DNA of 64,000 nt from Epiperipatus broadwayi (GCA_028023455.1 JAQFVV010000452.1:498768-562767); one strand, 5' to 3'. Numbered from the stretch's first letter, positions 1 to 12,205 are shown. Numbers and translations are program-made. The notes: generated by a model not told the origin, from the letters alone.

Positions 1-1319
1 ACTAATGATAATCTAAAACAGGATATTAAACTATAAAACAGTAACTATGATCTATAAACTAATAACATTTAGGTTCATGAATATTAGAGTTATAGGAATG
101 CTATAATGAACTAGGCTATTTTGACAAAATTAATAATAAGAAATTATATAAATATTTATGAGAGTTCAAATGATGACTTTATTATTTTTCTTTTAAGTAA
201 AAAATTAATAAGATGTTTCCAAATGTTAATGATAATCACAATAGGCTGATTTATGATATTATTTGCTTTTGTCATATAAGCAATGTTTTATTTAATTGTC
301 TTCTTTTTACCTTGTTCTCTGCCACATATTTTTGATTTTCCTAATCAAACATATTTGCATTAGTATATGCATGGTCTACTGCTTTAAATATAAATATATT
401 CTCCCTCCTTATCATTATTTCATACTTTTAAAATCATTTTTAGTAAAATAAATAATTTCATTGATATATTTTCTGTCATATTCACATGGAACTTTAAAGA
501 TATAATTTTTGTATTTCAGCTTTCTATCTTTAGATTTTGTAGGGGATAGAATTCCTTGTTTATACCCTGATTTTAGAAAACTGTTTTCAAGATATATTTA
601 TTGCTACACTACAATATATTTGGCATAATTTTTTAATGATTTCTTTTTGTTGATGTTGATTATTTAAGGCTTTCTTAATGATAGCTGATAAGATTTTATC
701 ATAAGTTGAATTTTCTTTTTCAAATATCTGACTTCAGAATGCATCTTCTTTTTTGCTTTTTATATAGTGGTGATCATCTTTAATTTTTTTCTTGACTGAT
801 TAATCTTTTTTTAATTATAATAAGTTTCTAATTCATTTATAAATATTGAGGACATTAACCCATTAATTGCACATTCTGAAAATTTTTAATACTTGATTTA
901 TTTAATATTATACAATCCAATGATTGATTAAAATTATTCTAACAATTAATTACCTTTTAAAAAGAAATCTACCAATTTAACTTTAGATAAACATGTTTTA
1001 TTCCATCGAAGGGATATTAATGCATGTTTATTAAAAATCAAAATATATAAATTACAATTATTTAAACCCAAGCAAAACATAAAAATTATATCCTATTAAG
1101 AGAGTATATTTATAAAACCTTAATACATATCAAACAATTGTTAATTTAAGCTTTTAATACCGAAAATCTTGATGCTTGATGTTCTGCATCGAATGTCAAA
1201 TTAGCAATTTTTTGACGTTTATTATGATTTGTTTATTAATTGATGATTTAATCTTAAAGGAATATAATTATCGTATTTTACTTCCCTTTAAATATCATTA
1301 ATATATACATAAATCTAAT
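1..1319. other. AT-rich non-coding DNA, nothing recognised
   Basis: Low-complexity AT-rich sequence with many homopolymer runs. I see no exon-like island, no paired repeat and no reading frame of note. Confidence 0.6.
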
Positions 1320-1525
1320 AATGCTCAAGACTAGATAGGTTAATAAATGTAAATTCATTGAAAACAGTCAACACTTAGACAATAATAATATCAATACCAA
1401 TCAATAATCTCAACCTGTTGTTATAGCAACTTCCTTATAACAATAAAAGTGGAAATTCATCTTTATTTATGGTCTAATATGTTTATATAGACACTAAAGA
1501 TTGCAACTTGATCGCATAGAGAAAA
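1320..1525 (+). repeat. Repeat family A, copy 1 (single arm)
   Basis: This copy shares an ordered set of blocks with the copies near 3.7 kb, 50.2 kb, 50.6 kb and 51.2 kb. The blocks are a start like AATGCTCAAGACTA, then AACAGTCAACACTTAGACAA, CAATCTCAACCTGTTGT, TATATAGACACTAAAGA and TTGCAACTTGATC. Only one arm is present, whereas three other copies are palindromic. No coding capacity is visible. It is a non-autonomous interspersed repeat of unknown superfamily. Confidence 0.6.
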
Positions 1526-2124
1526 ATTATATATATATGACACATCATTTGCTGATTGATATTTAAGCTATTTTCTGAGCCCAGAATTGAGTGGATAAAT
1601 TATCTTCTGCTGCTTTATATGATACAAAATTGACTCAAAAATTAGATCTTGCTTTTGATAAGAGATGTTTTGCATCTCTCTCTAAAGCTTTTTTTTTATA
1701 AAATTATTTCAACTTCTTCACAAAAATGTGTTCACTCATTTAAATGGGTAGATTTTTCATTCATTGTGAAATATTTACATTATTAGTTATACATTTGCAC
1801 CAATAATGTGTGTGTTTATGGTACCACTTTTTTTTGCTTACGTATATAGAAACTCTAACTCAGTTTCTTTTATAATGCAAGTATGAATGAATATGCATTT
1901 TTAATTAGTAATAATATTCAGAACGTATTAAAATATGTATTGTAAAATATCAAGTAAGCTGGAAAACATGCTAATACATTCTATATGTAGATATATGGCA
2001 GGATTCAATTCTAAAGTATTTTTTCTCTCTTAATTTTTTTTTTTTTTTGAATTGAAATGACTATACTCATGGACAAGGGTTTTGTGGTTGTTGTTATTGT
2101 TAAACTTTTTATAACTCTAAAAAT
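1526..2124. other. AT-rich spacer, nothing recognised
   Basis: No coding or repeat structure was recognised apart from short A/T runs and a short TA tract. Confidence 0.5.
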
Positions 2125-2870
2125 AAAAAAAGGTGCAGATCCTCATGGAGTTTTTGGAGAAGTTTTAAAATAAGAGGAATGATATATTAATGCCAAAATC
2201 ATATAAAATTTTCAGAAGTATATAGACACATGAAAGTGTGCCATTTAAACGAAAGATTGTAGATAATGTTGTAGTTAAAAAAATAAAGTAGATAGAAATA
2301 TTAATAGTTATTTTTATTATGAAATATGAATTCTATCTGTTATAGCAAAACTACTATTAACGTTTTTATTGAATAGATTGATTGCAGTTATATTACTAAT
2401 AGTATGGTTTTTAGGTATCAGAAAAGTGCATAAAAATGCAACAACAAAAATATATTATTGCTTTTATCAATCTGAACAAAGCATTTTATTCAGTTATTGA
2501 AAATCTGGGACCAATTTTGAAAAGTAGTTTCCATAAAAAATATTCATATTATACAATGCTATATGATAATATGAATTGAAATATTATTCTGTGGTAGAAA
2601 TTATGTGCAATTTTAAATAAAAGTGCTGCTATACAAGGATATACAACAGTTTCAACAGTAGTTTTTTTGGAAAAAAATATAAACTATTTTATGAAGGAAG
2701 CATTAAAATGTAATACAGAACTTCAATTTTGTGAATCCTAAATTTATCTTATTGATGATTGTGCTTCATTTGCTACTTCAAATGATAATTTTCAGATTCT
2801 TTTTAATATACGGAATGCAATCTATAAACACAATTGATTTAATAATAAATGTTGAAAAATGGTAGTCACA
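2125..2870 (+). pseudogene. Decayed LINE reverse transcriptase
   Basis: Broken frames carry successive landmarks of a non-LTR retrotransposon reverse transcriptase in the correct order. ADPHGVFGEVLK (from 2,134) resembles the 'PDGIPAEVLK' block. IAKLLLTFLLNRLIA (about 2,342) resembles the 'GKLFARVLLNRL' block. IAFINLNKAFYSV (about 2,457) is motif A, normally AFIDLxKAFDTV, with the catalytic Asp changed to Asn. LIDDCASFATS (about 2,748) is motif C, normally YADDCAxFA. Many stops and frameshifts show it is long dead. It resembles the minus-strand fossil at 59.1-59.85 kb, which shares the DDCA/DDCS-FA motif C, so both may be one family. The LINE clade cannot be assigned by eye. Confidence 0.65.
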
Positions 2871-2914
2871 TTAGAAAGAAGCCAGTATGGAAGAAAAATC
2901 TTCAGTAGTTTATA

Positions 2915-2992
2915 ACTACAGAAATATTATTCATTAAGTGGATAATCTCTAGTCTAATGGATGACTAATAAAAATATTATTAATATACTTCC
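2915..2992 (+). repeat. Short dispersed repeat shared with 36,205-36,280
   Basis: A stretch including GAAATATTATTCATTA and GGATAATCTCTAGTCTA, followed by ACTAATAAAAAT(A)TTATTAA, recurs near 36.2 kb in the same orientation with few differences. It is probably a fragment of one interspersed element. Its boundaries are not clear. Confidence 0.5.
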
Positions 2993-3084
2993 ATTAAGTG
3001 GTTTGTGTCAAAGTTTTTAGAACAGTAAGTTTGACAAATCAATTAGACTGTAATAATTGGTTATCTCTATATATACAGAAGAAT

Positions 3085-3180
3085 GATAAAGATATATGAA
3101 AAAGATTGTAATCTGGGACAACTGATGAGTGCTGATTCAGTACAAAATATTCATCTTGGAGATTGTACATCTTTTCAATG
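3085..3180 (+). repeat. Repeat family B fragment with decayed hammerhead-like core
   Basis: CTGATGA at 3,122-3,128 is followed by a 6-bp stem (GTGCTG / CAGTAC, one G-U pair). AAAA follows where a hammerhead needs GAAA. Upstream GTAATC...CAA can pair with downstream TTG...GATTGT, which would form stem I. It matches the better preserved copies at 19.9 and 30.3 kb. The G-to-A change in the GAAA box should inactivate it. Confidence 0.5.
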
Positions 3181-3660
3181 TCTTTAGTAATATATTTATG
3201 ATTACACTATTCAACAAGGTATTAAAAGCATATAGAACCCAGTCTCTACCTTGCATGAGAGTGGTGTAGTAAAAATCACATTACGGAAATGTTCATTAAG
3301 TTGAATGACCATTATCTTGAAAATGTAAAATATGTTAATTATCCTAGCAGGTTTTTGGGTTTAAAAGAAATTTGGATATTGAGGCACAGTAAAAATTTCA
3401 GGTTCCTGTTGCATTTAACAAATTAAATGATAGATTATATCATCATATTAATTTAATTACTTTATTAAAAAGAATTCTACAGAGAGTGAAAAAATAAAAT
3501 AAAATAAAAATATAATAAAAGCTAGTAAGGCTCTAAAATAATGTAGGAAAAATAGTGTAATTAATACATAATACTGTAATGTTTTACAATGAGTGCTTAA
3601 GCCCTTAAATAATATGGAAAAAGTTAGTTTAATTAATACATAATATTCTAAATTATAACA

Positions 3661-3935
3661 ATTAACCCTTATAATATCAACAATCTCAACATGTAGTCAA
3701 GACAACCTCCTTTAACAATAAAGGTAATACCAGTTTTATCTGTGGTCTGATATGCTTATATAGACACTAAACATTGCAACTTGATCAAGGGCACTCCTTG
3801 GTCAAGTTGCAATATTTAGTGACTATACAAACATGTCATACCATATACAAAGGTGACACCATCTTTATTGTTAAAGGGAGATTGCCTTGACAACAGGTTG
3901 AAATTGTTGATAGCTTAGGGTTGATTGTTATTATC
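3661..3935. repeat. Repeat family A, copy 2: palindrome
   Basis: Two inverted arms of about 130 bp (3,661-3,790 and 3,796-3,930) almost meet at TTGATCAAGG / CCTTGGTCAA. Each arm contains the family A blocks: CAATCTCAAC, GTCAAGRCAACCTCC, TTTAACAATAAAG, a TATAGACACTAAA-like block and TTGCAACTTGATC. Outer ends lie in the inside of the family and centres match end to end, so this is a head-to-head or tail-to-tail pair. No protein is encoded. Confidence 0.75.
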
Positions 3936-3985
3936 TACATTTATAAACTCATTAAAGTCTTGAGTAATTGACTTTACTATCTTAC

Positions 3986-4375
3986 TCGAAACTATATATA
4001 TGATTATATCTCCAATTGGTATATCATCTTATAGAAATGGTGATAGTTTATGTATAATTATAAAATAACAATTTTATTGTTGAGATATAGGCAATAAAAG
4101 GGGAATAACGGATTTCTAATTGAAAGTATTTTATGATAAACATGAATAATAGTTTTTACGAAGGAATCGGACTCTGTTTATATTACATTTTGTACTGATT
4201 CTTTTCTTTGAGAAAATAAGACTATTGATTGAATACTAAGGAATTCTTCAATTAAGCAAGGCATTAAAGTATTCTGAAAAGAAAAGTTTGTTTCTGAAGG
4301 AATTTCATAGATATCATTAGAAAACACCAAACAAAAAGTTTTAAACAGTAACAATGGATATATATATATATATAT
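3986..4375. other. AT-rich spacer ending in a TA tract
   Basis: No gene is seen. The last ~20 bases are (AT)n, which forms the left flank of the LTR element beginning at 4,376. Confidence 0.6.
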
Positions 4376-6744
4376 TGTAACGGGCACATACGTACGTTAC
4401 ATTGTTTTTTCTTATTAAACATGAAAAGAATAAAAGTTCGCAAATAAAAACTTATTTTTTAAGAATTAAAAATTGAAAATTAAAAAATCATCTTAAACTC
4501 GTATATATATAAAATCGCACAGATAAAAAAAAATTATTAAAATAAAACTTTATTAAAAATAGAAAAACTAAATCTTTCAACAAAAAGATTTAGAGATAAA
4601 AATATATCTTTAAGTTTGGAAAACACATTAATTAATCAGAAATGGAAATGATTAATTTAATTAGTCAAAGTGAACTAGCCTTTGGGCATTTGAATGTATA
4701 AGCAACGGTCAGATAGAAAAACAATAGAAACTAATAGCAAATGAGAGAAATCCATCAGGAAATCAGACCTCAATAGAAGGATCATCATCATTGATGATGT
4801 AATGTCCATTGGATCCTTAAAATTAATATAAAAGGAAAAGTTTGGAAATTATTAGTTATTACGATGTGACTATAGGTGTTAGTGCGAAGTTGAAGGAGAA
4901 GGGATTGAAAGATGCACTTTCAATTCCTTCAGTTGTTCAAAAAAATGAAACATCATTTTCTGATATTGTGGGCCACATTATATCAAGGCCCGGAAGAATA
5001 CCATCAAACATAAAGGACCAGCAATTAATTGCACTCCGATCTCCTTATGACTTCATGGGATTAGTACCCTCCATTACAAGAAATCAGAGAAAATGGACAT
5101 TTTTCAAAACAGTAAGGAATATATAATTTATGAACATTTCTAAACAAAAGAACTCTAAATACTAAACTTTTCAATATTTATAAATATAAGAATTTCCTAT
5201 CTGACTAAAGTAGTTAAAATGTTATTTGATGTATTTCTTTTGTAAAATCATTTCCATTTATATTTTTTTTTGTTCTTTAAGTTTTATTATGATTTCTGTT
5301 TTCCCATAAATTAAAATATATCAATGATAAACTTAAGTCAGGCGTGAATGGCTGTATAGATTTGTAAAGTTATATTAGGGGAGGGTAATCTTAGGTTATT
5401 CATGTCGTTGTTGAATTGGGTCAATGGATTGGATATATTTATGTAGTTAGTAAATGTAATGCAAGATTCACTATGGGAAGAATCACTTGTATATGCTGCA
5501 CACTTCCTCTTGCCTAGGGAATGCGATCGTAAGTCAGCAAAATGACCGCAGTCCGTTTCTATGGAGTTTTTTTTTTATTGTTCTTCTCATTAAATAGATG
5601 TAATATTCCTATCTGATGAGAGTCAATGTCTTATCTTAACCTATTTTGTGTTGCCGTATTCATATTACATTGAATACATCGATATATCAGATGGATTGAC
5701 TGCCAGTTTGACTGCGAATTTTTAGCTAAGGTTAAATGGGAATAGAATGTTTTATCTTCAAATGCAAATCTATGTAGTCTATTCATACTCAACACTAAAT
5801 AAAAATGCATTAAATTTAAGTTGTTTATAGATGCTTGCCTGTATTCGTTATTGGTTAATTATGTTTTGGGTTTTCATATTGGATCAAAATATATAGACAT
5901 TCGATAAATAATGATACCTTACGGTAAGTATCTAAAATGTATTTATTCGGTTGTCTTTTAAGTTATTGGTGTCAATGCGGTGTCTTATGATGAACACCAT
6001 TGGGTTTCTTGTATTCCCTATGCAATTGACGGTATCAATGACTTTGTATTTTGATCGTTTATGTTTATTTTGAAATGTTTTTTTGACGGTGTAATCAATG
6101 TAACCGATCTATACTCAACATTAAAAACACATTTTATAAACCCATCTGTGCGAACTTATAAAAAATTAAAATGTAAACTTATAATATTATAAAAATTAAA
6201 ATGTAAATTTAACTTCTAAAATCAAGTTAAAATCCAAAGTAAAAGTTATTCTAAAATAATGCTAAATTTTATATATGTGCATAAATAAATGTTTGTGTGT
6301 TAATTACTGGCAGTGGCTTATTTTATTCTTTTTTTAAAATATTCTTAAATAAGAATTTATTATAAATATAAATCTCTGCTACTCCCTGAGCTAGTGACAA
6401 TGGGCTAATGACCGGATATCAAAAAATATAAAATAAAAAAAAAATTTTTTTGACTTACGTATCTGCCTACTTTATAAATTTTCTAAGTTTAAATGCCTAG
6501 ATGGGGCCCTGTAGTGCAGATGATGTTAAGCTCACTTCTCCAGATGTAGTTAGTAAATGTAATGCAAGATTCGCCACAGGCAGAATCGCTTGTATTCGCC
6601 ACACACTTCCTCTTGCCTAGGGAATGCGATCGTAAGTCGGCAAAATGATCGCTGTCCATATATATGGAGTTTTTTTTTTTGTTTATTTTTTTTAAGCAAG
6701 TTTACTGATATGATGTCAATCTCTGTTTCTCCAGATCATTATAA
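4376..6744. repeat. 5' LTR of the 4.4-9.7 kb element, with a 191-bp insertion
   Basis: The copy matches 7,473-9,652 throughout, except that 6,546-6,736 is extra. That insertion is bounded by TTCTCCAGAT at 6,536-6,545 and again at 6,727-6,736. A 94-codon open frame lies at 4,842-5,126, but the matching stretch of the other LTR (7,935-8,230) is frameshifted, and the peptide resembles nothing I know. I do not treat it as a gene. Internal landmarks are a GATCATCATCATTGATGATG stretch near 4,780 and a TTGCCTAGGGAATGCGATCG stretch near 5,510. Confidence 0.7.
6546..6736. repeat. 191-bp insertion inside the 5' LTR with 10-bp flanking repeat
   Basis: Uninterrupted sequence in the 3' LTR (CTTCTCTGGATCGTTATAA) is split here. 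The first ~127 bp repeat the LTR's own interior (5,443-5,573). The rest, ending AAGCAAGTTTACTGATATG, repeats the sequence just before the 3' LTR (7,437-7,474). TTCTCCAGAT flanks it on both sides. It may be a mobile insertion with a 10-bp target duplication, or a template-switch rearrangement using the element's own sequence. Confidence 0.55.
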
Positions 6745-6745
6745 C

Positions 6746-6763
6746 TGGTGTCCCAACTTGGGC
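6746..6763 (+). other. Putative primer binding site (tRNA-Lys-like)
   Basis: TGGTGTCCCAACTTGGGC begins one base after the LTR end. It starts with the obligatory TGG and resembles the complement of a tRNA-Lys 3' end (TGGCGCCCAACGTGGGGC) with several changes and a one-base shift. The position supports the LTR model. The tRNA assignment is tentative. Confidence 0.5.
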
Positions 6764-7472
6764 TCATGTTTAATAAACCACGTATACCCTGAACAAATTT
6801 TTTCAAAATGAAATATTTTTATCTGTTTACATAAGTCGTATACTTTAAATCTTATAAACGCACTGCCAGAAAAAAATTGCACTTATATTAAACACGAGAA
6901 AGTATTAATAATTTTAAATTGTATTTTGTTAAAAAGAAAGTCAAAAGGTTGCAATTGATATGTTTTTTTTGTTAATATAAATTATGCTTTAATGTGTATA
7001 GGAGCGCACAGTCACGTAAGTTTATGATGGTAAATGGGCTACCTTACGAAGAGTACCATTGGGAATTTACTTCAGTGTAATCCTATGTAAGCATTTGATT
7101 CAGTCATAAATAAGTTGGTGGTATTTATAATTGAGCTGCAAATATACACGTATAGACCTATTATTTCTTGAAACATATTTACCTCAATGCAACCTTCTTA
7201 AATAAATAATTTATATAATTTGCTTGTCAGGCCGTTTGTTAGAAATGATGTATAAACAAATAGAACTCTTGGGGGAAGGAGGCATAAACATAGATGGTCC
7301 TTAGGAAAATGATAGCCAACATTTTTTTCTCGTATATTGTATAGTCTTTTTGTAAAATTACTAACCGGATGTTTTTTGTAAATGTCTTCATTAATCGTGT
7401 ACCATAATTACTAACCCTAAGTAAAATATTTTTTTTTGTTTATTTTTTTTTTTTTAAGCAAGTTTACTGATA

Positions 7473-9652
7473 TGTAACGGGCACATACATACGTTACATT
7501 GTTTTTTATTATTAAACATGAAAATAATAAAAAGTTCGCAAATAAAAACTTCTTTTTTAAGAATTAAAAATTGAAAATTAAAAAATCATCTTAAACTCGT
7601 ATATATATAAAATCACACAGATAAAAAAAAATTATTAAAATAAAACTTTATTAAAAATAGAAAAACTAAATCTTTCAACAAAAAGATTTGGAGATAAAAG
7701 TATATCTTTAAGTTTGGAAAACACATTAATTAATCAGAAATGGAAATGATTAATTTAATTAGTCAAAGTGAACTAGCCTTTGGGCATTTAAATGTATAAG
7801 CAATGGTCAGATAGGAAAACAATAAAAACTAATAGCAAATGAGAGAAATCCATCAGGAAATTGGACCTCAACAGAATGATCATCATCATCGATGACGTAA
7901 TGTCCATTGTATCCTTAAAATTAATATAAAAGGAAAAGTTTGGAAATTATTAGTTAGTTATTATGATGTGACTATAGGTGTTAGTGCGGAGTTGAAGGAG
8001 AAAGGATTGAAAGATGCACATTCAATTCCTTCAGTTGTTAAAAAAATGAAACATCGTTTTCCGATATTGCGGGCCACAGGACATCAAGGCCCGGAAGAAT
8101 ACCATCAACCGTAAAGGACCAACGATTAACTACACACCAATCTCCTTATGACTTTGTGGGATTAATACCTTCCATTACAAGAAATCAGAGAAAACGGACA
8201 TTTTTCAAAACAGTAAGAAATATATAATTTATGAACATTTCTAAACAAAAGAACTCTAAATACTAAACTTTTCAATATTTATAAATATAAGAATTTCCTA
8301 TCTAACTAAAGTAGTTAAAATGTTATTTGATGTATTTCTTTTGTAAAATCATTTCCATTTATATTTTTTTTGTTCTTTAAGTTTCATTATGATTTCTGTT
8401 TTCCGATAAATTAAAATATATCAATGATAAACTTAAGTTAGGCGTGAATGGCTGTATAGATTTATAAAGTTATATTAAGGGAGTATAATCCTAGGTTATT
8501 CATGTTGTTGTTGAGTTGAGTCAATGGATTGGATATATTGATGTAGTTAATAAATGTAATGCAAGATTCGCTACGGGCAGAATCACTTGTATATGCCACA
8601 CACTTCCTCTTGCCTAGTGAATGCGATCGTAAGTCGGTAAAATGACCGCAGTCCATTTCTATGGAGTTTTTTTTTATTGTTCTTCTCATTAGATAGATGT
8701 AATATTCCTATCTGATGAGAGTCAATGTCTTATCTTAACCTATTTTGTGTTGCCGTATTCGTATTACATTGAATACATCGATATATCAGATGGATTGACG
8801 CCAGTTTGACTGCGAACTTTTAGCCTAAGGTTAAATGGGGATAGAATGTTTTATCTTCAAATGCAAATCTATGTAGTCTATTCATACTTGACACTAAATA
8901 AAAATGCATTAAATTTAAGTTGTTTATAGATGCTTGCATGGATTCGTTATCGGTTAATTATGTTTTGGGTTTTCATATTGGATCAAAATATATAGACATT
9001 CGATAAATAATGATACCTTACAGTGAGTATCTAAAATGTATTTATTCGGATGTCTTTTAAGTTATTGGTGTCAATGCAGTGTCTTATGATGAACACCATT
9101 GGGTTTCTTGTATTCCCTATGCAATTGACGGTATCAATGACTTTGTATTTTGATCGTTTATGTTTATTTTGAAATGTTTTTTGACGGTGTAATCTATGTA
9201 ACCGATCTATACTCAACATTAAAAACACATTTTATAAACCCATCTGTGCGAACTTATAAAAAATTAAAATGTAAACTTATAATATTATAAAAATTAAAAT
9301 GTAAATTTAACTTCGAAAATAAAGTTAAAATCGAAAGTAAAAGTTATTCTAAAACAATGCTAAATTTTATATATGTGCGTAAATAAATGTTTGTGTGTTA
9401 ATTACTGGCAGTGGCTTATTTTATTCTTTTTTTAAAATATTCTTAGATAAGAATTTATTATAAATATAAATCTCTGCTACTCCCTGAGCTAGTGACAATG
9501 GGCTAACGACCGGATATCAAAAAATATAAAATAAAAAAAAAATTTTTTTTGACTTATGTATCTGCCTACTTTATAAATTTTCTAGGTTCAAATGCCTAGA
9601 TGGCGCACTATAGTGCAGATGATGTTAAGCTCACTTCTCTGGATCGTTATAA
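7473..9652. repeat. 3' LTR of the 4.4-9.7 kb element
   Basis: This is the uninterrupted copy of the LTR, 2,180 bp. It begins TGTAACGG, ends GATCGTTATAA, and runs into (TA)n at 9,653. Terminal TAACG / CGTTA form a short imperfect inverted repeat, as expected for LTR ends. The upstream 40 bases are T-rich, not purine-rich, so a normal polypurine tract is not evident. This is a weak point of the model. Confidence 0.7.
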
Positions 9653-11289
9653 TATATATATATATATTAGTGGTTCACTTATCTTCTAAAAAGTTTCTTT
9701 ATTTCTTTGTATGTGAGGAATTAGTTTGTCAATTTTCATTTGAAAATGATCGCTCTTGGCAAGACATATATATATATAAAGAATTCGTTTTTTTAATATT
9801 ATTAAAAATGGACTCATATTACAAATACATTTTGTGACCGCTATTATTTGTTGCTGATTTTTAAAACAGTATTTAAAAAAATATCGTTTACAAAATGAAT
9901 TTATTATAGTTTATAGTCACACATTATTATTATATTTATATCTTTTTCTATTTTGATTATTTAGTTTTACTTGTTAAATGGTTTTTTAAAAAAATCAAAG
10001 TTTATTTCAACTTTTCATTTACCTTTAAGTATTAGGAATAGCATACTGATTAGCACATAATCTAGCATTGCAAATAATATAATTTTTCTGTCTTCTTGAG
10101 GGTCTGACCAGTAACAATATTAATATGGGAACAAACCTGATGATTGTTAGATTGTGGATATTAAATATCAGGTAATGCTCTAACAATTTAAGTTATTCTG
10201 CCAAAGGTAGAGACAAAATAGCCTACTTGATTAGAGAATAATCTTAAACTTAATATTCACAAATCTAAGGGTCTCCAATATGATTCCTATGCTAACACAA
10301 ATGCCAGAAACCTTTAAAAAAATATCTTATTAATAATTTAGTTAATTAGAGAATTATCTAAAATTAAATGTTAGCAAGATCACTGATTTGATGTCTATGC
10401 TGGTTTGGCTGATAATTCCTAAATGTAGAAAAGAGAAAAATAACATCATTTGAAACGTTTTGTTATGCAGTAAATAGTACGTATTTATTACAAATAAAAA
10501 GATTTAAAAAGTTTGTTTAAATAATCACATTTAGATTAACATTACTTCATTAAATTTTCTACGGTGTCATGGATTATCTTTGTTAATTATATCTAAAAAA
10601 ATATTAACCAAGACATGAAATACAGTAACCGGTTATGTAAAGTTATATGGAATTTGTCATTTATAGATTTAAAATAGTTTAAAGAATATAATGTCTTAAA
10701 GCAAATATTTATCGGTCAATTATAATTCAACATTAAAAGCTCGTTCTAGATTATTTGCATAAGTAGCCAAATTTTATGAGTATAACTAAATTCAATCACA
10801 TCAAGAAAATACATTTTACAACTCATTGTTTGAACATATATCATACTCCCTAATTCATACTTTGGTCAATAAATTCTTCCCTCTTCTATACTTTGTCTAT
10901 TGTTATTATTATTCTCTATATTACCAAACACACAATTATTCCAGCAGAATTAACTATGATATAAACATGAAGTCTTAAAAAACACCATAGATAACCTTTT
11001 CAATATCATCAAGCGCTAAATTATTCCAGAAGAACTAACTGTGAGACATATATAAAGTTTGAAAAAAGTAGCATAACCTTTTTTTTAGAATTACATTAAT
11101 ATAACAGGTGGTGTTGCTGTTGGTGATACGAATATATTATATTTGAATTTGATCTACGATAGCAACTGGTTCTACATATCAGACAATTTTATAACTATAT
11201 CAAAATGACAAAATAAATAAATTCAAGAAAAATATATTTATATAGATATTTACTACAAATAATGAATATATTAAAAAATATATAATTAC
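9653..11289. other. AT-rich DNA, probably intron of the receptor gene
   Basis: Apart from the TA tract at the LTR junction, I find no repeat pair or exon-like island. On the minus strand this is downstream of the receptor exon. The next exon of such genes, which carries the Cys-loop, was looked for here and not found. Confidence 0.5.
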
Positions 11290-11399
11290 TTATTGTACAA
11301 GAGTATATCCGGCCGCCAGATAGACTCTGCCGGGATCCTGACCACTTTGATACCGCCGAAATCAGATTCATTCCATTGTAAGCTGTAATCTATCCAAGC
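11290..11399 (-). CDS. Nicotinic acetylcholine receptor subunit, one internal exon
   Basis: The exon encodes part of the extracellular agonist-binding domain of a pentameric ligand-gated ion channel in the plasma membrane. Read on the minus strand it gives AWIDYSLQWNESDFGG, then IKVVRIPA, then ESIWRPDILLYN and a split codon. This matches the family pattern W-x-D-Y-x-L-x-W...Y/F-GG...P...x-IW-x-PDI-x-LYN (loop D/A side of the binding domain). The open stretch is preceded by a splice acceptor (TTACAG) and followed by a donor (GTAATT). It is exactly 110 bp, starting in phase 0 and ending in phase 2, the usual size of this exon in animal nAChR genes. Its G+C is well above that of its surroundings. 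No other exon of the gene was recognised, so flanking introns appear longer than about 11 kb downstream. Which subunit it is cannot be told from 36 residues. Confidence 0.93.
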
Positions 11400-12205
11400 C
11401 TGTAACATAGACAAACATAAATATATATTAATATTTCAATATAAATTTTTTAATGAAATTTACTTTATTAAAATACATATTTTATCTGCGGAAAAGAAAT
11501 ATATCCATATACGTTTTCGCATATGCTACATATATACATATATATACACACAACTTTAAATAACGTACTGCAAGCCAAAAGTTTCTCTAACAGGAACTAA
11601 AAAGAGGAGAAGGTATTATTTGCTCGGTTTATCAGCTGTCAAGAGGTAAAAGTTTTAATATTCTATCCTAGCCAAGAATAGTCATAAATCTATTTACCAA
11701 CCAATCATTGGATGGGTAAATAGAATAGTTTATAATAGACTGGCTACATAAAGAAATATTATAATAAATGTTATTAGACTGTAAAAAGCTTTAACTTTTA
11801 CCTGGCGCCAATACTGGAGTTCAAATCATGGACACACACATCTATGTATATATCATATTCAAAAGACGATTGTTAAAATAATAATAGAATTTTGTCTAAT
11901 TATTTAAGATAGTTAAAGATAAATAAAAGGATTTAGAGATATTGGGGGGAAATTTTCAAAAGTAAATGTTAAAGAATGTTAAACATGTTTTCACCCCATT
12001 ATCAACTCAAAGACGGAAAACTATACAAAATGATTTTAATAAAGTGGAAGTATTGAAAAATCCCAGGGAGCTAAAAAGCAAACTAACTATCAGTAAATAT
12101 AATGACTACACTTTAGATCTTATCTTATTTATGAAAGCACAAATTCTGAGATATAAGATGAAACTATCTTTTAAAATTCCCATATGACTTAATTATATAA
12201 TAGTG
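11400..12205. other. AT-rich intron sequence, nothing recognised
   Basis: This lies upstream of the receptor exon on the minus strand. It begins with the acceptor side of the intron. No repeat or second exon was seen, including the 45-bp exon that normally precedes in this family. Confidence 0.5.

Larger units (their letters stand above)
4376..9652. mobile_element. LTR retrotransposon with 2.18-kb LTRs and a 0.73-kb non-coding interior
   Basis: Two direct repeats of about 2.18 kb begin TGTAACGGGCACATAC at 4,376 and 7,473 and both end in TTATAA (6,744 and 9,652). The left copy is directly followed by TGGTGTCCCAACTTGGGC (6,746-6,763), which sits where a primer binding site belongs and resembles the tRNA-Lys-type site. 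The left flank is (AT)n and the right flank is (TA)n, consistent with insertion into one TA microsatellite, with TATAT on both sides. The 5' end TGTAACGG is typical of many Ty3/gypsy LTRs. The interior (6,764-7,472) has no gag or pol, so the element is non-autonomous or internally deleted. The two LTRs differ at a few percent of sites by eye, so it is not recent. Confidence 0.75.

Noticed and set aside
4842-5126. 94-codon open frame within the first LTR
   Set aside because: The matching stretch in the second LTR is frameshifted, and the peptide has no recognisable motif. Chance frame in an LTR.
5608-5622. CTGATGAGAG inside both LTRs as a hammerhead core
   Set aside because: No stem II and no GAAA box follow in either copy.
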